Source of the DNA: Clostridiales bacterium
GTDB taxonomy: Bacteria; Bacillota; Clostridia; Lachnospirales; Lachnospiraceae
Assembly: GCA_019424245.1 (NCBI GenBank)
Contig: JAHYZV010000001.1
Location: 186,001 to 250,000 of the forward strand
Direction of reading: 5' to 3'
Length of the DNA stretch: 64,000 nucleotides
Notes under the pieces: model-generated
The model's input: only the letters and a program-made list of their open reading frames with translations
Told to the model about the DNA's origin: nothing
Databases searched by the model: none
Translations under genes and position numbers: made by a program
Shown: positions 1-9,181 of the stretch, in pieces
How the letters are laid out: every line of letters starts with the position of its first letter
Numbering within the stretch: position 1 is the stretch's first letter

Positions 1-10
1 AAGAGGCTGT

Positions 11-880
11 ATGATAAGCATAATACTTATTCTTTTATTTGTGTTTTCGGTATTATCGGTTCCTGTGTGTCACGGAGTGATTTCCGGACTATATCTTTAT
101 GGCATGAAAATATTTCCGGGATTATTTATATCTTTTATTCTCACTAATATTCTTGTAAGAATTCTGCAGCAAAAAAATATTAATAATCCATGGATACTTG
201 TAATAACAGGTCTTATGACAGGCTTTCCAAACGGAGCCTATATCTGCTCATGGTACAATAAAAATAATCCTGAAAACAGACTCGGGGACATGCTTGCCGG
301 CATAATCAATATTCCCAGTCCGGCATTTCTTATAAGCTATGTATATATTAATATCCTCGAAAAATGTATCAGTCTGCCAATGTTTCTTGCACTGACATAT
401 ACACCGGTAATATTATGTTCATATATGGCAATTCTGCTTTTTAGGGATAAAGATAATAAAAAAAACAATGCTCCACATATAAAAAATGACAAAAAACTGA
501 TATTCCATTTCTTTGAAGAAGCTGTAGACAGTTCAATTAATACTGCTCTGAAGTTGGGAGCTTACGTTATTATTTTCTCTGTCATTGTAAATATTATAAT
601 GCATTTTTCACAAAGCAATACCGCTGGTTTGTTAATATCATATTTATTTGAAATATCAAACGGTCTTGCCATAATTAAAAATGCCGGAATTCCTATGAAT
701 ATAACAGTATTATTAACAGTATTACTTGATGCATTTGGCGGGGTATGCATTATTATGCAGACAAAAAGCATATGCAGCAGTTATATAAGCATAAAAAAAT
801 ACATATATCAGAAACTTGTACTGTGTATAGTAACACTTGCAATGACTTATCTGCTGATATATGTATTAAATATACTATAA
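11..880 (+). CDS. YlbJ-like sporulation integral membrane protein
   Basis: This is a very hydrophobic protein of 289 residues with about seven or eight predicted membrane segments (for example residues 2-20, 34-53, 61-79, 122-144, 178-198 and 266-288). Residues 66-74 (TGFPNGAYI) resemble the glycine/proline-rich motif of the YlbJ/nucleoside-gate family, and the segment LYLYGMKIFPGLFISFI is also YlbJ-like. In B. subtilis ylbJ sits beside coaD and rsmD, as it does here, although here it is convergent with them. YlbJ is a membrane protein needed for sporulation; its substrate is not known to me. An AAGAGG sequence at 1-6 could be the ribosome-binding site, but the frame stays open to the window edge, so the true start may lie upstream. 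At 289 residues it is shorter than the roughly 400 of B. subtilis YlbJ. The family call is an inference from motif plus synteny. Confidence 0.6.
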   Translation: MISIILILLFVFSVLSVPVCHGVISGLYLYGMKIFPGLFISFILTNILVRILQQKNINNPWILVITGLMTGFPNGAYICSWYNKNNPENRLGDMLAGIINIPSPAFLISYVYINILEKCISLPMFLALTYTPVILCSYMAILLFRDKDNKKNNAPHIKNDKKLIFHFFEEAVDSSINTALKLGAYVIIFSVIVNIIMHFSQSNTAGLLISYLFEISNGLAIIKNAGIPMNITVLLTVLLDAFGGVCIIMQTKSICSSYISIKKYIYQKLVLCIVTLAMTYLLIYVLNIL

Positions 881-892
881 GATTATTAATTG

Positions 893-1504
893 TTATTCAT
901 TATTGTCTGTATCTGTGGAATCCAAATCTTCCGAATTGTTTTGCACAGTTTCTTCAGTTTCTCCTTCTTCAATACCACTAAGCTCATTCCTATTATTATT
1001 GACAACAGATAATACATTTTCTAGACCTGATAATAACGAATCATATTTTTCTTTATTATCCTTAATTGAATGTTCAATAATATACTGAAGTTTTGCAAGC
1101 ATATCATCTGTGTACTGCATTGCACCATACCTTATGCTGTTTGCTTCCTCTGTTGCATTATCCAGGATAGCCTGTGCCTGTGCTGTAGCCTGTTCAATAA
1201 GCTCATTAGCCTGTGCATAAGCTCTCTGCATAATTTCATGCTCATTAATAAGTTCTTCAGTCTGAACCTGTGCTGCATTAATAATAGCATCAGCCTGTTC
1301 CTTGGCATCTGCAAGAATAGCATCTTTATTGCTTAAAATCTTCTGATATTTCTTAACTTCATCAGGAGTTTTTAATCTTAATTCTGTAAGCATATCCTCT
1401 AACTGCTCTTTATTAACAATAATCTTAACATTGGATAATGGATAATATTTACAGGTATCAATATAACTTTCAATATCACTTATTAACTGCTCAATTCTGC
1501 TCAT
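893..1504 (-). CDS. Coiled-coil, alanine/glutamine-rich hypothetical protein
   Basis: A 203-residue soluble protein whose middle (about residues 50-150) is a long run of A, E, Q and N with heptad-like spacing, typical of a coiled coil. Its composition recalls DivIVA-like or ATP-synthase b-subunit-like stalks. The tail (about 170-203) is strongly acidic and low-complexity. There is no signal peptide or membrane segment. ATG at 1504 has GGAG seven bases upstream. It is the last gene of the rsmD-coaD run and converges on the ylbJ-like gene with a 12-base gap. Similar proteins beside coaD in Lachnospiraceae are often labelled simply 'ATPase', but no P-loop is visible. Function unknown; a structural or cell-division-associated role is only a guess from the coiled coil. 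Confidence 0.6.
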   Translation of the reverse strand: MSRIEQLISDIESYIDTCKYYPLSNVKIIVNKEQLEDMLTELRLKTPDEVKKYQKILSNKDAILADAKEQADAIINAAQVQTEELINEHEIMQRAYAQANELIEQATAQAQAILDNATEEANSIRYGAMQYTDDMLAKLQYIIEHSIKDNKEKYDSLLSGLENVLSVVNNNRNELSGIEEGETEETVQNNSEDLDSTDTDNNE

Positions 1505-1531
1505 CGTTTTACTCCTTTAATAGTATTTTGA

Positions 1532-2017
1532 TTATTTTGTGATTCCATACTTCTCATAGACTCTGTCTATAATCTCTTCCGGAACGAACTTTTTAATATC
1601 TCCGCCATACATAGCCATCTCTTTAACGATGCTGGAACTTAAATATGCATACTTCAGGCTTGTTGTAAGAAATACCGTATCAATCCCAGGAGCCGCAACT
1701 CTGTTAGTCTGCGACATTGCAAGCTCATATTCAAAATCAGTGACAGCTCTTAATCCCCTTATTATTACAGAAACGTTATGTTCTGCAGCAAAATCCACCA
1801 GTAATCCACTGAAGCTTAATACTTCAACATTAGGCAGATCCTTTGTCACTTCTCTTAACATATTAACACGCTCTTCCACTGAAAACAATGGTGTTTTGGT
1901 ACTGTTATTTAAAACGCCAACTATCAGATGATCAACAAGACTTGCTGAACGCCTGATTATATCCAAATGTCCTAATGTCACCGGGTCAAAACTCCCTGGA
2001 TAAATCGCTTTTTTCAC
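1532..2017 (-). CDS. coaD: Pantetheine-phosphate adenylyltransferase
   Basis: Catalyses the fourth step of coenzyme A synthesis, transferring AMP from ATP to 4'-phosphopantetheine to give dephospho-CoA. The 161-residue length is standard. The N-terminal nucleotidyltransferase motif is visible as [16 protein letters not shown] (T-x-G-H), and the C-terminal SSSIVKE is the second ATP-binding element. The start is a GTG at 2017, two bases after the rsmD stop, with GGAGAG about nine bases upstream inside rsmD, so translational coupling is likely. coaE, the last CoA enzyme, lies elsewhere in this window (36944-37534). Confidence 0.96.
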   Translation of the reverse strand: MKKAIYPGSFDPVTLGHLDIIRRSASLVDHLIVGVLNNSTKTPLFSVEERVNMLREVTKDLPNVEVLSFSGLLVDFAAEHNVSVIIRGLRAVTDFEYELAMSQTNRVAAPGIDTVFLTTSLKYAYLSSSIVKEMAMYGGDIKKFVPEEIIDRVYEKYGITK

Positions 2018-2019
2018 AG

Positions 2020-2580
2020 TTATTCACTCTCCTTTAATCGTATAAAAATATGCTTATTAGTTTTATAATTCTTAACCTTTACAGTCTCAAATCCACATTC
2101 ATCAATATAATCCAAAGGCACATTAAGAGCCTCCTCAATTACAATAATTGTATATCTGTCTACAATATCCGAATGTGATAATGCAAGTAATACATCATAT
2201 TCATAGTCTTTTCCATAAGGTGGATCCATAAATATAATATCAAATACTCCGCTGCCTGATAATCTGTTTATTGCAGACAAAACATCCTGTTCCATTACAA
2301 CAGCCTTAGGGGAAAGTTTTGTAAATGTAAGATTATCTTTAATAACAGCTATTGCCTGTCTTGCATTTTCTACAAGAACAGCTTCTTTTGCACCACGGCT
2401 TAACGCCTCAATACCTATCGCACCACTTCCTGAATATAAATCAAGAAACCTGCATCCTGCAATATCTGATTGTAACATATTGAACAATGTTTCTTTAATT
2501 CTGTCAGTAGTTGGTCTTGTGTTGTCACCTTCAGCAGCCTTTAAAGGCATACTTCTGGCAATTCCAGCTATTACTCTCAT
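2020..2580 (-). CDS. rsmD: 16S rRNA (guanine966-N2)-methyltransferase
   Basis: S-adenosylmethionine-dependent methyltransferase that modifies G966 of 16S rRNA on the small subunit. The N-terminus [13 protein letters not shown] and the [15 protein letters not shown] element are family hallmarks. The SAM-binding motif I is [19 protein letters not shown] (about residues 46-64), and the catalytic motif IV is DPPYGK (about 119-124). At 186 residues it has the usual length. It is followed directly by coaD, a pairing conserved in Firmicutes (ylbH-ylbI). The usual upstream neighbour recG is absent; the LuxR-type gene occupies that side. Confidence 0.95.
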   Translation of the reverse strand: MRVIAGIARSMPLKAAEGDNTRPTTDRIKETLFNMLQSDIAGCRFLDLYSGSGAIGIEALSRGAKEAVLVENARQAIAVIKDNLTFTKLSPKAVVMEQDVLSAINRLSGSGVFDIIFMDPPYGKDYEYDVLLALSHSDIVDRYTIIVIEEALNVPLDYIDECGFETVKVKNYKTNKHIFIRLKESE

Positions 2581-2601
2581 AAATATCAGTTCCTTTATAT
2601 T

Positions 2602-5094
2602 TTATTCAAAAAAATTCTTTAATTCTGCACGAGAATTAATCTGCAGTTTATTAAATATAACTTTCATATTGGACTTTACAGTACTCTCAGCAATAAAGAG
2701 CTGTTCAGCAATTTCTTTATTAGAAAATCTCTGTGCTGCAAGCTTTGCAACATCTGACTCACGTACAGTAAGTCCATAATCTGCTAGGGCATGTCCAGCT
2801 TTTTTTATTGATTTAACCCCTTTTTCATAACCCTTTGAAATCTTTATAACATTTCTGATAAAGCCTTGATTATCATGACCTACAACAGTTTCTGCCATAA
2901 GCTCAGATATGCTGCTGTAATTATGTACAAAAGGCATATATATTCTGTCTGGTTCAGCAAGCTTTATGGCCTCTTTAAGAAACTTATGGGCTTTAATTGT
3001 CTCACCTGTTTCTTTATTCGCAATTGCAAGATATATATATGTATATATCTGTGGAAGGATATAAGAAAAAAGATTGTTAAGTCCTAAAAGCTGACCGCTT
3101 ATACCAAGAAAATGATGATACTCACGATTAAGTATAAGATATTTTCCAAACACAATGTTAACAAAACTAAGAGAGAAGAAATTAACGGAATCTTCAATCT
3201 TTTTCTGGTCTTTAATCCATGCAGCAATTTTATCCTGCTGTTCTATATCAGAATACATACATGCATGGCATATATCCGAAAGCTTTTCAAGCGATTTGGA
3301 TTTTCGGGTATCCCTTCTTGCCACAGCTTCAATTTTGTGCATATTTTCCTTATACTGATCATTAAATCCTCTGTAGAGTGCTATATTTGCAAGAATATAA
3401 TATGCAGCAATGTATATAGCATACTGATTACGGCTGTCTGCCATATATATTGCTTTCTGACAGAGAATCTCAGCTCCGTCAAGGTCACCTCTGTTATATA
3501 AAACATCAGCACGCATCAGAGCTTCAAAACCTTTTCCATGACCATTCGTTATTCTGTAATAATCAGGAGCACACTGTTCAAGCGTTTCAAGTTCCTTATC
3601 AAGTGCTCCAGACTTTCTGTGATATAGCATCATAATTGAAGGGCATTCATAATTAAATGGAAAGCCATCGGCAATTATATTTACAGGTGATTTAGAAATA
3701 GAAAGAATAATATTAAAACCTTCTCTCATCTTTCCAAAATCATTATATTCTGTAAAAGCCTTTATAAACTGTATCTCCGCCATGTAAGAATTCTTCTTGT
3801 TGTCACTTAAAACTGAATCCTTACAGATATCTGATGTTATATCCGTAAGAAGAGTTTCAACCATATGCTTCTCATTAAACATAAGCAGTGAGAAACATAT
3901 AATCAAAGAAAATTCATAATGTCCCTCTTTTTCTATATCCCAGTAGTGATTGGCAATGTCCGTAAATACATCTTTATTCTGCTTAATTACATAAGGATAT
4001 ATATCTATAAAATCAATATTATGCTGATATATTTTCCTATATTCCTTTGAGTGGCTGTAAAGCTTCATCGCTTCAAAGTAATTACCATCATCAAGATTCG
4101 TATCAGCAGCTCTGAGTGTAATCTTAGTAACTTCATCAACAGGCATTTCGTCAAGAACCTGAAGAATGAATCCGTCAAACATAGGATTAAAGCTGTACCT
4201 TCTTGTATGCTCATCATAATTAATTAACGGAATTGAATTAAGAAGTTTAAGACACATTTTTTCTTCTAAAAAAGTCTGCTTCATGCACTGGTTAAGATTA
4301 AAGCTTAAAAATACGCTCATGGTAGCAAGAAATTGTCTTTCATCATCAGATAACTCCAGCCACACATTATTTTCAATAAATGTATACGCTTTATCAAGCA
4401 CAGTCTTATCTGCATCGGTATGTTTATTCTTATAGGCTTCCATGTATAGATGTACTACATATGGCCATCCCAGAGTTTTATTAAATATATCTTTAGAAGT
4501 TTCTTTATCAAGAATAATTTCATTAAGCCTGAAATAATCTTCAATATCTTCCTGTGAAAATGCAAAATCTTTTTTTGTGATTCCCAACGCATCATCCTTA
4601 GTTATAAGATTAATAATACTCTGATTAGTTAATTTTTTTAATATAAATGCATATCTCAATCCTACTGCGGTTGATAAATATGATGCAGCAAATATTCTGC
4701 ACATATTGTCATCAAATATATTATCAAAGTTATCAATCACAAGCAGAGCAGAGAATTTCTCTGAATTCATAATAGATAAAAGATTAATAACTTCATTAAT
4801 AGTATAATCCGAATCAGGAAATCCAATTTTCTTAAAAGCTGCAGCCAATGTATTATCAAACATTTTGACAGCATTGCAGAAATTATCCCAAAAAATCTCT
4901 CTGGAACTTTCTGCATCTATCCATAAAACAGTATACCCTGGGTAATTCTTAAAAAAAGTTCTTATTACTTTGGATTTACCATATCCTGTAGGCGCATAAA
5001 TAAAGCTGTATCTATACATCTCAAATCTTGAAAGTTTGTCTTTAAGACTGCCCGAAATGTATGCTCTGTTCGATAGATTTTTAATATGAACCAT
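2602..5094 (-). CDS. Large MalT-type LuxR-family ATPase regulator
   Basis: An 830-residue regulator with three visible parts. The N-terminal NTPase has a Walker A at YAPTGYGKSKVIR (about 34-46) and a Walker B at LLVIDNFDNI (about 118-127). A long helical middle is probably TPR-like repeats. The C-terminal LuxR/GerE helix-turn-helix (about 770-830) includes LTVRESDVAKLAAQRFSNKE and ESTVKSNMKVIFNKLQI. This is the MalT/LAL architecture, in which a small inducer and ATP drive oligomerisation and DNA binding. The inducer and target genes are unknown. ATG at 5094 is preceded by GGGGG seven bases upstream. It lies between gpsA and rsmD with no carbohydrate or transport genes next to it, so the context does not reveal its regulon. 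Confidence 0.85.
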   Translation of the reverse strand: MVHIKNLSNRAYISGSLKDKLSRFEMYRYSFIYAPTGYGKSKVIRTFFKNYPGYTVLWIDAESSREIFWDNFCNAVKMFDNTLAAAFKKIGFPDSDYTINEVINLLSIMNSEKFSALLVIDNFDNIFDDNMCRIFAASYLSTAVGLRYAFILKKLTNQSIINLITKDDALGITKKDFAFSQEDIEDYFRLNEIILDKETSKDIFNKTLGWPYVVHLYMEAYKNKHTDADKTVLDKAYTFIENNVWLELSDDERQFLATMSVFLSFNLNQCMKQTFLEEKMCLKLLNSIPLINYDEHTRRYSFNPMFDGFILQVLDEMPVDEVTKITLRAADTNLDDGNYFEAMKLYSHSKEYRKIYQHNIDFIDIYPYVIKQNKDVFTDIANHYWDIEKEGHYEFSLIICFSLLMFNEKHMVETLLTDITSDICKDSVLSDNKKNSYMAEIQFIKAFTEYNDFGKMREGFNIILSISKSPVNIIADGFPFNYECPSIMMLYHRKSGALDKELETLEQCAPDYYRITNGHGKGFEALMRADVLYNRGDLDGAEILCQKAIYMADSRNQYAIYIAAYYILANIALYRGFNDQYKENMHKIEAVARRDTRKSKSLEKLSDICHACMYSDIEQQDKIAAWIKDQKKIEDSVNFFSLSFVNIVFGKYLILNREYHHFLGISGQLLGLNNLFSYILPQIYTYIYLAIANKETGETIKAHKFLKEAIKLAEPDRIYMPFVHNYSSISELMAETVVGHDNQGFIRNVIKISKGYEKGVKSIKKAGHALADYGLTVRESDVAKLAAQRFSNKEIAEQLFIAESTVKSNMKVIFNKLQINSRAELKNFFE

Positions 5095-5124
5095 CAGTTT
5101 TCCCCCTCTGTTAATACAGACTGA

Positions 5125-6135
5125 TTACTTCCATTCAGAATTATCAATCTCTATTTTTTTATCTCTTAACATAAGTTCCTTAACAGCTTCAGCAGCAGGT
5201 TTGTCTTCAAAAAGCACCTTATTAACCTGCTCTACAATCGGCATCTCAATATTATATTTCTTAGAAAGTTCTAACGCTGCCTTTGCAGAGAACACACCTT
5301 CTACTACCATCTGCACTTCTTTCATAGCCTCGTCTTTGGTGTATCCTTTACCTATGAGAATTCCTGCACGTCTGTTACGGCTGTGCATACTTGCACAGGT
5401 AACGATTAAGTCACCAATGCCTGAAAGACCAGCAAAAGTATGAGGATTGGCTCCCATCGCAACACCAAGTCTTGTTATCTCAGCATTACCTCTTGTTATA
5501 AGAGCAGCTTTAGTATTATCACCATAACCAAGCCCATCTGCAATACCTGCGGCAAGCGCGATAACATTCTTTAATGCGCCACCTATACATATTCCCAGCA
5601 TATCCGGACTTGTATATACCCTGAATACATCGCTCATAAAAATATTCTGTAAATATTCAGCTGTTGCCTTTTCATGTGCACCTATGACACATGTTGTAGG
5701 AATGCCACGGCTTACCTCTTCAGCATGGCTTGGTCCTGATAAAACTGCAACCTTGGCACAAGGAATCTCCTCTTCTACAATCTGGCAGAGTGTTAATAAA
5801 GTATGTTCCTCAACCCCTTTTGCCACATTTACAATAATCTGTCCTTCCTTTACGAAAGGTGCAATCATCTTTGCAGTAGAACGTGTATAAGGAGATGCAA
5901 CCGCAAGTACAAGTACATCTGCACTGCCAATTACATTCTCTGTATCTCCTGAAACAGTAATACTGTCAGGAATCTTTACACCAGGAAGGCATCTTTTATG
6001 TTCTCTTTCAGTCTGAAGCATAGCAACTTCATCCTTTAATACTGACCATACTGTTACATTGTGTCCGTTGTTATTAAGAAGTAAAGCAAGACCTAAGCCC
6101 CAGCTTCCTGCTCCTAAAACACTTACATTTGCCAT
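5125..6135 (-). CDS. gpsA: NAD(P)-dependent glycerol-3-phosphate dehydrogenase
   Basis: Reduces dihydroxyacetone phosphate to sn-glycerol 3-phosphate, the backbone for phospholipids; the product is then acylated by PlsY from the gene just upstream. The Rossmann motif VLGAGSWGLGLALLL lies at the N-terminus, and NVAKGVE and GDLIVTC are typical of the family. The open frame reaches 6168, but ATG at 6135 is chosen because GGAG lies seven bases before it and family members start MANVSVLGAG; this gives 336 residues. The extra 11 residues of the longer form have no support. der-plsY-gpsA is a conserved cluster. Confidence 0.95.
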   Translation of the reverse strand: MANVSVLGAGSWGLGLALLLNNNGHNVTVWSVLKDEVAMLQTEREHKRCLPGVKIPDSITVSGDTENVIGSADVLVLAVASPYTRSTAKMIAPFVKEGQIIVNVAKGVEEHTLLTLCQIVEEEIPCAKVAVLSGPSHAEEVSRGIPTTCVIGAHEKATAEYLQNIFMSDVFRVYTSPDMLGICIGGALKNVIALAAGIADGLGYGDNTKAALITRGNAEITRLGVAMGANPHTFAGLSGIGDLIVTCASMHSRNRRAGILIGKGYTKDEAMKEVQMVVEGVFSAKAALELSKKYNIEMPIVEQVNKVLFEDKPAAEAVKELMLRDKKIEIDNSEWK

Positions 6136-6171
6136 AATTATACTCCAATCTGCGCATAAGCGCATCAAAAA

Positions 6172-6834
6172 TTAATTCTTTTTTTCACCGATTTTCCGTT
6201 CTGTTCCATGAACCAGTCTTACAATATTACTGCGGTGTCTGATAAATGCAAGTGCTGCAAGAGCGAAAACAATAACAGTGCCTTCAACAAGGTCTGTTCC
6301 ATTTAATGGAAGCCAGCCTAAGAATCCCCATATAAGAAATTCAACAAAAAACATTGCCATACCTATAAGTGAGGCCAGTGAAACATAACGGCTTATCCTG
6401 GCTACAAGTGCAAAAAAGAAAATACCAAAAACTGTAAACATAAAACAGTACTTAGGAAAAAGCATAAGACTTATAACAACACCTGAAGATGCTGCTATTC
6501 CCTTTCCCCCCTTAAACTTAAGGTAGAACGGAAAATTATGTCCAAGCACAATTCCAAGGCCACAATACAGAAACAGAAGCATTTCCGGAATTGCAGTATG
6601 TGGTACTATAAGAAAATGTATCAATATATCAGCAATTACAGCTTTAAATGCATCTAACAGATAAGTTGCAATTCCAGCTTTCTTGCCAAGAGTTCTCATA
6701 ACATTAGTAGTTCCCGCATTGCCACTGCCATAATCCCTGATGTCAATCTTATTGAACTTTCCCATCCAGTATCCTGCCTGAATGAGTGCTCCGGCAAAAT
6801 ATCCATATATAAGAACACCTATTTTAAATAACAT
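6172..6834 (-). CDS. plsY: Acyl-phosphate:glycerol-3-phosphate acyltransferase
   Basis: Membrane enzyme that transfers an acyl group from acyl-phosphate (made by PlsX, at 26086-27099) to glycerol 3-phosphate, giving lysophosphatidate. Conserved motifs are GSGNAGTTNVMRTLGKKAG and HNFPFYLKFKGGKGIAAS (the G-K-G-GKG loops that bind phosphate). About five to six hydrophobic segments are visible over 220 residues. Its ATG overlaps the der stop by one base (TAATG), indicating translational coupling, and GGAGAAAGAG lies just upstream. gpsA, which supplies its substrate, follows. Confidence 0.95.
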   Translation of the reverse strand: MLFKIGVLIYGYFAGALIQAGYWMGKFNKIDIRDYGSGNAGTTNVMRTLGKKAGIATYLLDAFKAVIADILIHFLIVPHTAIPEMLLFLYCGLGIVLGHNFPFYLKFKGGKGIAASSGVVISLMLFPKYCFMFTVFGIFFFALVARISRYVSLASLIGMAMFFVEFLIWGFLGWLPLNGTDLVEGTVIVFALAALAFIRHRSNIVRLVHGTERKIGEKKN

Positions 6835-8159
6835 TACTCTTTCTCCTTACGTTCTCTGTTGATGAATCTGATAGATGTACCTCTGAATCCAAATGATTCT
6901 CTTATTCTGTTTTCTATATATCTTGTATAAGAAAAATGTGTGAGTGCTACATCATTAACAAACATTACAAATGTCGGTGGTTTTACCGAAACCTGAGTCA
7001 TGTAATAGATTTTAAGTCTCTTACCCTTATCTGAAGGTGGCTGCTTCATTGCAACTGCTTCTGTAAGAATTTCATTAAGCACACCGGTAGGAATACGCAT
7101 AGTCTGTGCATCAACAATGTGATCAACTAATTCATATATTTTATTAAGTCTCTGACCTGTCTTGGCAGAAACAAATATAATCTCAGCATATGACATAAAT
7201 GCAAGAGTATCTTTAATCTTATTCGTAAACTCATAGATAGTCTTGTCATTCTTCTCTATGTCATCCCATTTGTTAACAGCAATAATAATACCCTTGCCTC
7301 TTTCATGCGCTATTCCGGCTATCTTGGCATCCTGCTCTGTAACACCTTCCGTAGCATCAATAACAAGAATTGCAATATCAGCTCTTTCAACTGCTGCAAC
7401 AGTTCTTATGATACTGAAACGCTCCAGATCTTCTTTAATCTTGCTCTTACGGCGTAGTCCCGCTGTATCAATAAATACATATTCTTTGCCATTATACTTG
7501 ATAGCTGTGTCAATAGCATCTCTTGTTGTACCGGCAATATCAGATACAATAACTCTGTTCTTGCCTACAAGCTTATTAATGATTGATGACTTACCAACAT
7601 TAGGCTTACCTATTATAGCTACCTTAGGTCTGTCATCTTCTTCATCAGTATCTGAACCTTCTGGGAAATGACTCACCACTTCATCAAGCACTTCACCAAA
7701 ACCTAACTTATTAACGGCTGATATAGGAAATGGTTCTCCAATTCCAAGATTATAGAATTCATATACATCAGGCATCATCTTTTCAAAGCTGTCTACTTTA
7801 TTGACAACAAGAATAACAGGCTTGTGTGAACGTCTTAACATATCAGCAACCTTAGAATCTGAATCTACAAGCCCCTGCTTAACATCAGTCATAAATATAA
7901 TTACATCCGCAGTTTCAATGGCAATTTCAGCCTGTTCGCGCATCTGTGAAAGAATAATATCACCTGTATCCGGCTCTATACCACCTGTATCTATAAGTGT
8001 GAAATTGTGGTTTAGCCAGCTTACCTCGGCATAGATTCTGTCTCTTGTAACACCCGGTGTATCTTTAACTATTGAAATCTGTTGTCCGCACAGACTGTTG
8101 AATAATGTTGATTTACCAACATTAGGTCTTCCGACAACAGCAACTATTGGTTTACTCAT
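6834..8159 (-). CDS. der: Tandem-domain ribosome-assembly GTPase Der (EngA)
   Basis: A 441-residue protein with two consecutive GTPase domains and a C-terminal KH-like domain, needed for 50S subunit maturation. The first G domain has GRPNVGKS (10-17), [12 protein letters not shown] and NKVD; the second has GKPNVGKS (184-191), [10 protein letters not shown] and NKWD. The KH-like tail covers roughly residues 350-441. ATG at 8159 is preceded by GGAGG with good spacing. It heads the der-plsY-gpsA run and is divergent from the gene at 8299, with about 140 bases of AT-rich intergenic sequence between them. Confidence 0.98.
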   Translation of the reverse strand: MSKPIVAVVGRPNVGKSTLFNSLCGQQISIVKDTPGVTRDRIYAEVSWLNHNFTLIDTGGIEPDTGDIILSQMREQAEIAIETADVIIFMTDVKQGLVDSDSKVADMLRRSHKPVILVVNKVDSFEKMMPDVYEFYNLGIGEPFPISAVNKLGFGEVLDEVVSHFPEGSDTDEEDDRPKVAIIGKPNVGKSSIINKLVGKNRVIVSDIAGTTRDAIDTAIKYNGKEYVFIDTAGLRRKSKIKEDLERFSIIRTVAAVERADIAILVIDATEGVTEQDAKIAGIAHERGKGIIIAVNKWDDIEKNDKTIYEFTNKIKDTLAFMSYAEIIFVSAKTGQRLNKIYELVDHIVDAQTMRIPTGVLNEILTEAVAMKQPPSDKGKRLKIYYMTQVSVKPPTFVMFVNDVALTHFSYTRYIENRIRESFGFRGTSIRFINRERKEKE

Positions 8160-8231
8160 AATTCCTCCTTGCTCTTATAGCAAATTTACAAAAAATTAAT
8201 ACACGCAATCTATAATATAATATCAGTTTAA

Positions 8232-8260
8232 TTGCTTTTTGTAAAGCACTGTGATATCAT
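8232..8260 (+). promoter_or_regulatory. Predicted sigma-A promoter for the 8299 gene
   Basis: TTGCTT (8232-8237) and TATCAT (8255-8260) are separated by 17 bases and lie about 40 bases before the GTG start at 8299. The -10 box matches five of six consensus bases, the -35 box only three. The der promoter must lie on the other strand in the same intergenic region, but no clear hexamer pair stands out. Confidence 0.45.
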
Positions 8261-8298
8261 ACAAAATATTGATTTTAAGCACTTTAGGAGGTGTTTTT

Positions 8299-9132
8299 GT
8301 GAAATTTTCCCGCAAAAAATTAACATTTATTCCGGTATTGGTTCTTATATCGGCAATTATTTTTCCATCTTTTACTGCACTGGCAGCAGATGCATCTTAT
8401 AAGTTCTCTGCAATTGATTTAAAATTAAAAGTTCCTGAGGAACTGATATGCTTTACGCAGACAACAACAGGCAATAATGCATATCTTAAGGATATTGGCG
8501 CACAGGATTCCAATGAAGTACAGAACTCAATGAAAGCATCTAATATATATCTCGAAGCATTTTCAAAAGACATTTCTTATGAAATTGCTATTGTCGGAAT
8601 GAAAGCAGGCTCATCACTTTCCAACCTTGATGAACTGGATGAGAATCAGTTAAGCGGCATGTTCCTGCAGTATATTGACTCAGAGAATGCCAAACAGGAA
8701 GATGGCCTGACAGAGACAATGACAGGCAAAGCTATAGATATAATTAACGACCGTCCATATTTCAGGACAGAGGTTACATCTGTATCAGACGAAAAGCAGA
8801 CAATTTATACAAGAAAATACTACACTGTAGCACGCGGTTATATATATATGTATTCTCTTCAGTCGAAGGATAATGAAATCACTGATGAGATGACTAATGA
8901 CATCAGATACATAATCAATTCAGCCCAGTATACAGATGTGAAGAAATCCATATTTGAAAACGGTGTGTTTACAGAGACTTTATCGACAATACTTACAGCA
9001 GCTATTCCTATTGCTATACTTGCAGCAATATATCTGCTTATAACCAGAGTTGGCAGAAAAAGCCGGGCAAAGCTTTCTTCTGAGGAAGCTGAATTAAGAG
9101 CCAGATACAAACAGGAACACAACAAAAAATAA
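8299..9132 (+). CDS. Secreted, C-terminally membrane-anchored protein of unknown function
   Basis: The GTG at 8299 is chosen because AGGAGG lies seven bases upstream (8286-8291) and because this start places a classic signal peptide at the N-terminus (KFSRKK, hydrophobic core, cleavage after about ALA). The longer open frame from 8251 has no ribosome-binding site. The protein is 277 residues: signal peptide, an extracytoplasmic domain of about 200 residues, a membrane segment (LSTILTAAIPIAILAAIYLL) and a short, highly charged cytoplasmic tail (RKSRAKLSSEEAELRARYKQ). This is type I topology. I recognise no domain; the ectodomain holds no obvious catalytic motif and no cysteine cluster. It is monocistronic, with its own promoter and a terminator directly after the stop. 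Confidence 0.75.
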   Translation: MKFSRKKLTFIPVLVLISAIIFPSFTALAADASYKFSAIDLKLKVPEELICFTQTTTGNNAYLKDIGAQDSNEVQNSMKASNIYLEAFSKDISYEIAIVGMKAGSSLSNLDELDENQLSGMFLQYIDSENAKQEDGLTETMTGKAIDIINDRPYFRTEVTSVSDEKQTIYTRKYYTVARGYIYMYSLQSKDNEITDEMTNDIRYIINSAQYTDVKKSIFENGVFTETLSTILTAAIPIAILAAIYLLITRVGRKSRAKLSSEEAELRARYKQEHNKK

Positions 9133-9178
9133 AAAAAGCCAGAACAGATTATCAACAAAATATCTGTTCTGGCTTTTT
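9133..9178. terminator. Bidirectional rho-independent terminator
   Basis: A 17-bp perfect stem (five A:T pairs plus GCCAGAACAGAT with its complement) with a 12-base loop, flanked by A-run and T-run. It lies between the convergent genes ending at 9132 and 9182 and can serve both. Confidence 0.92.
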
Positions 9179-9181
9179 ATA

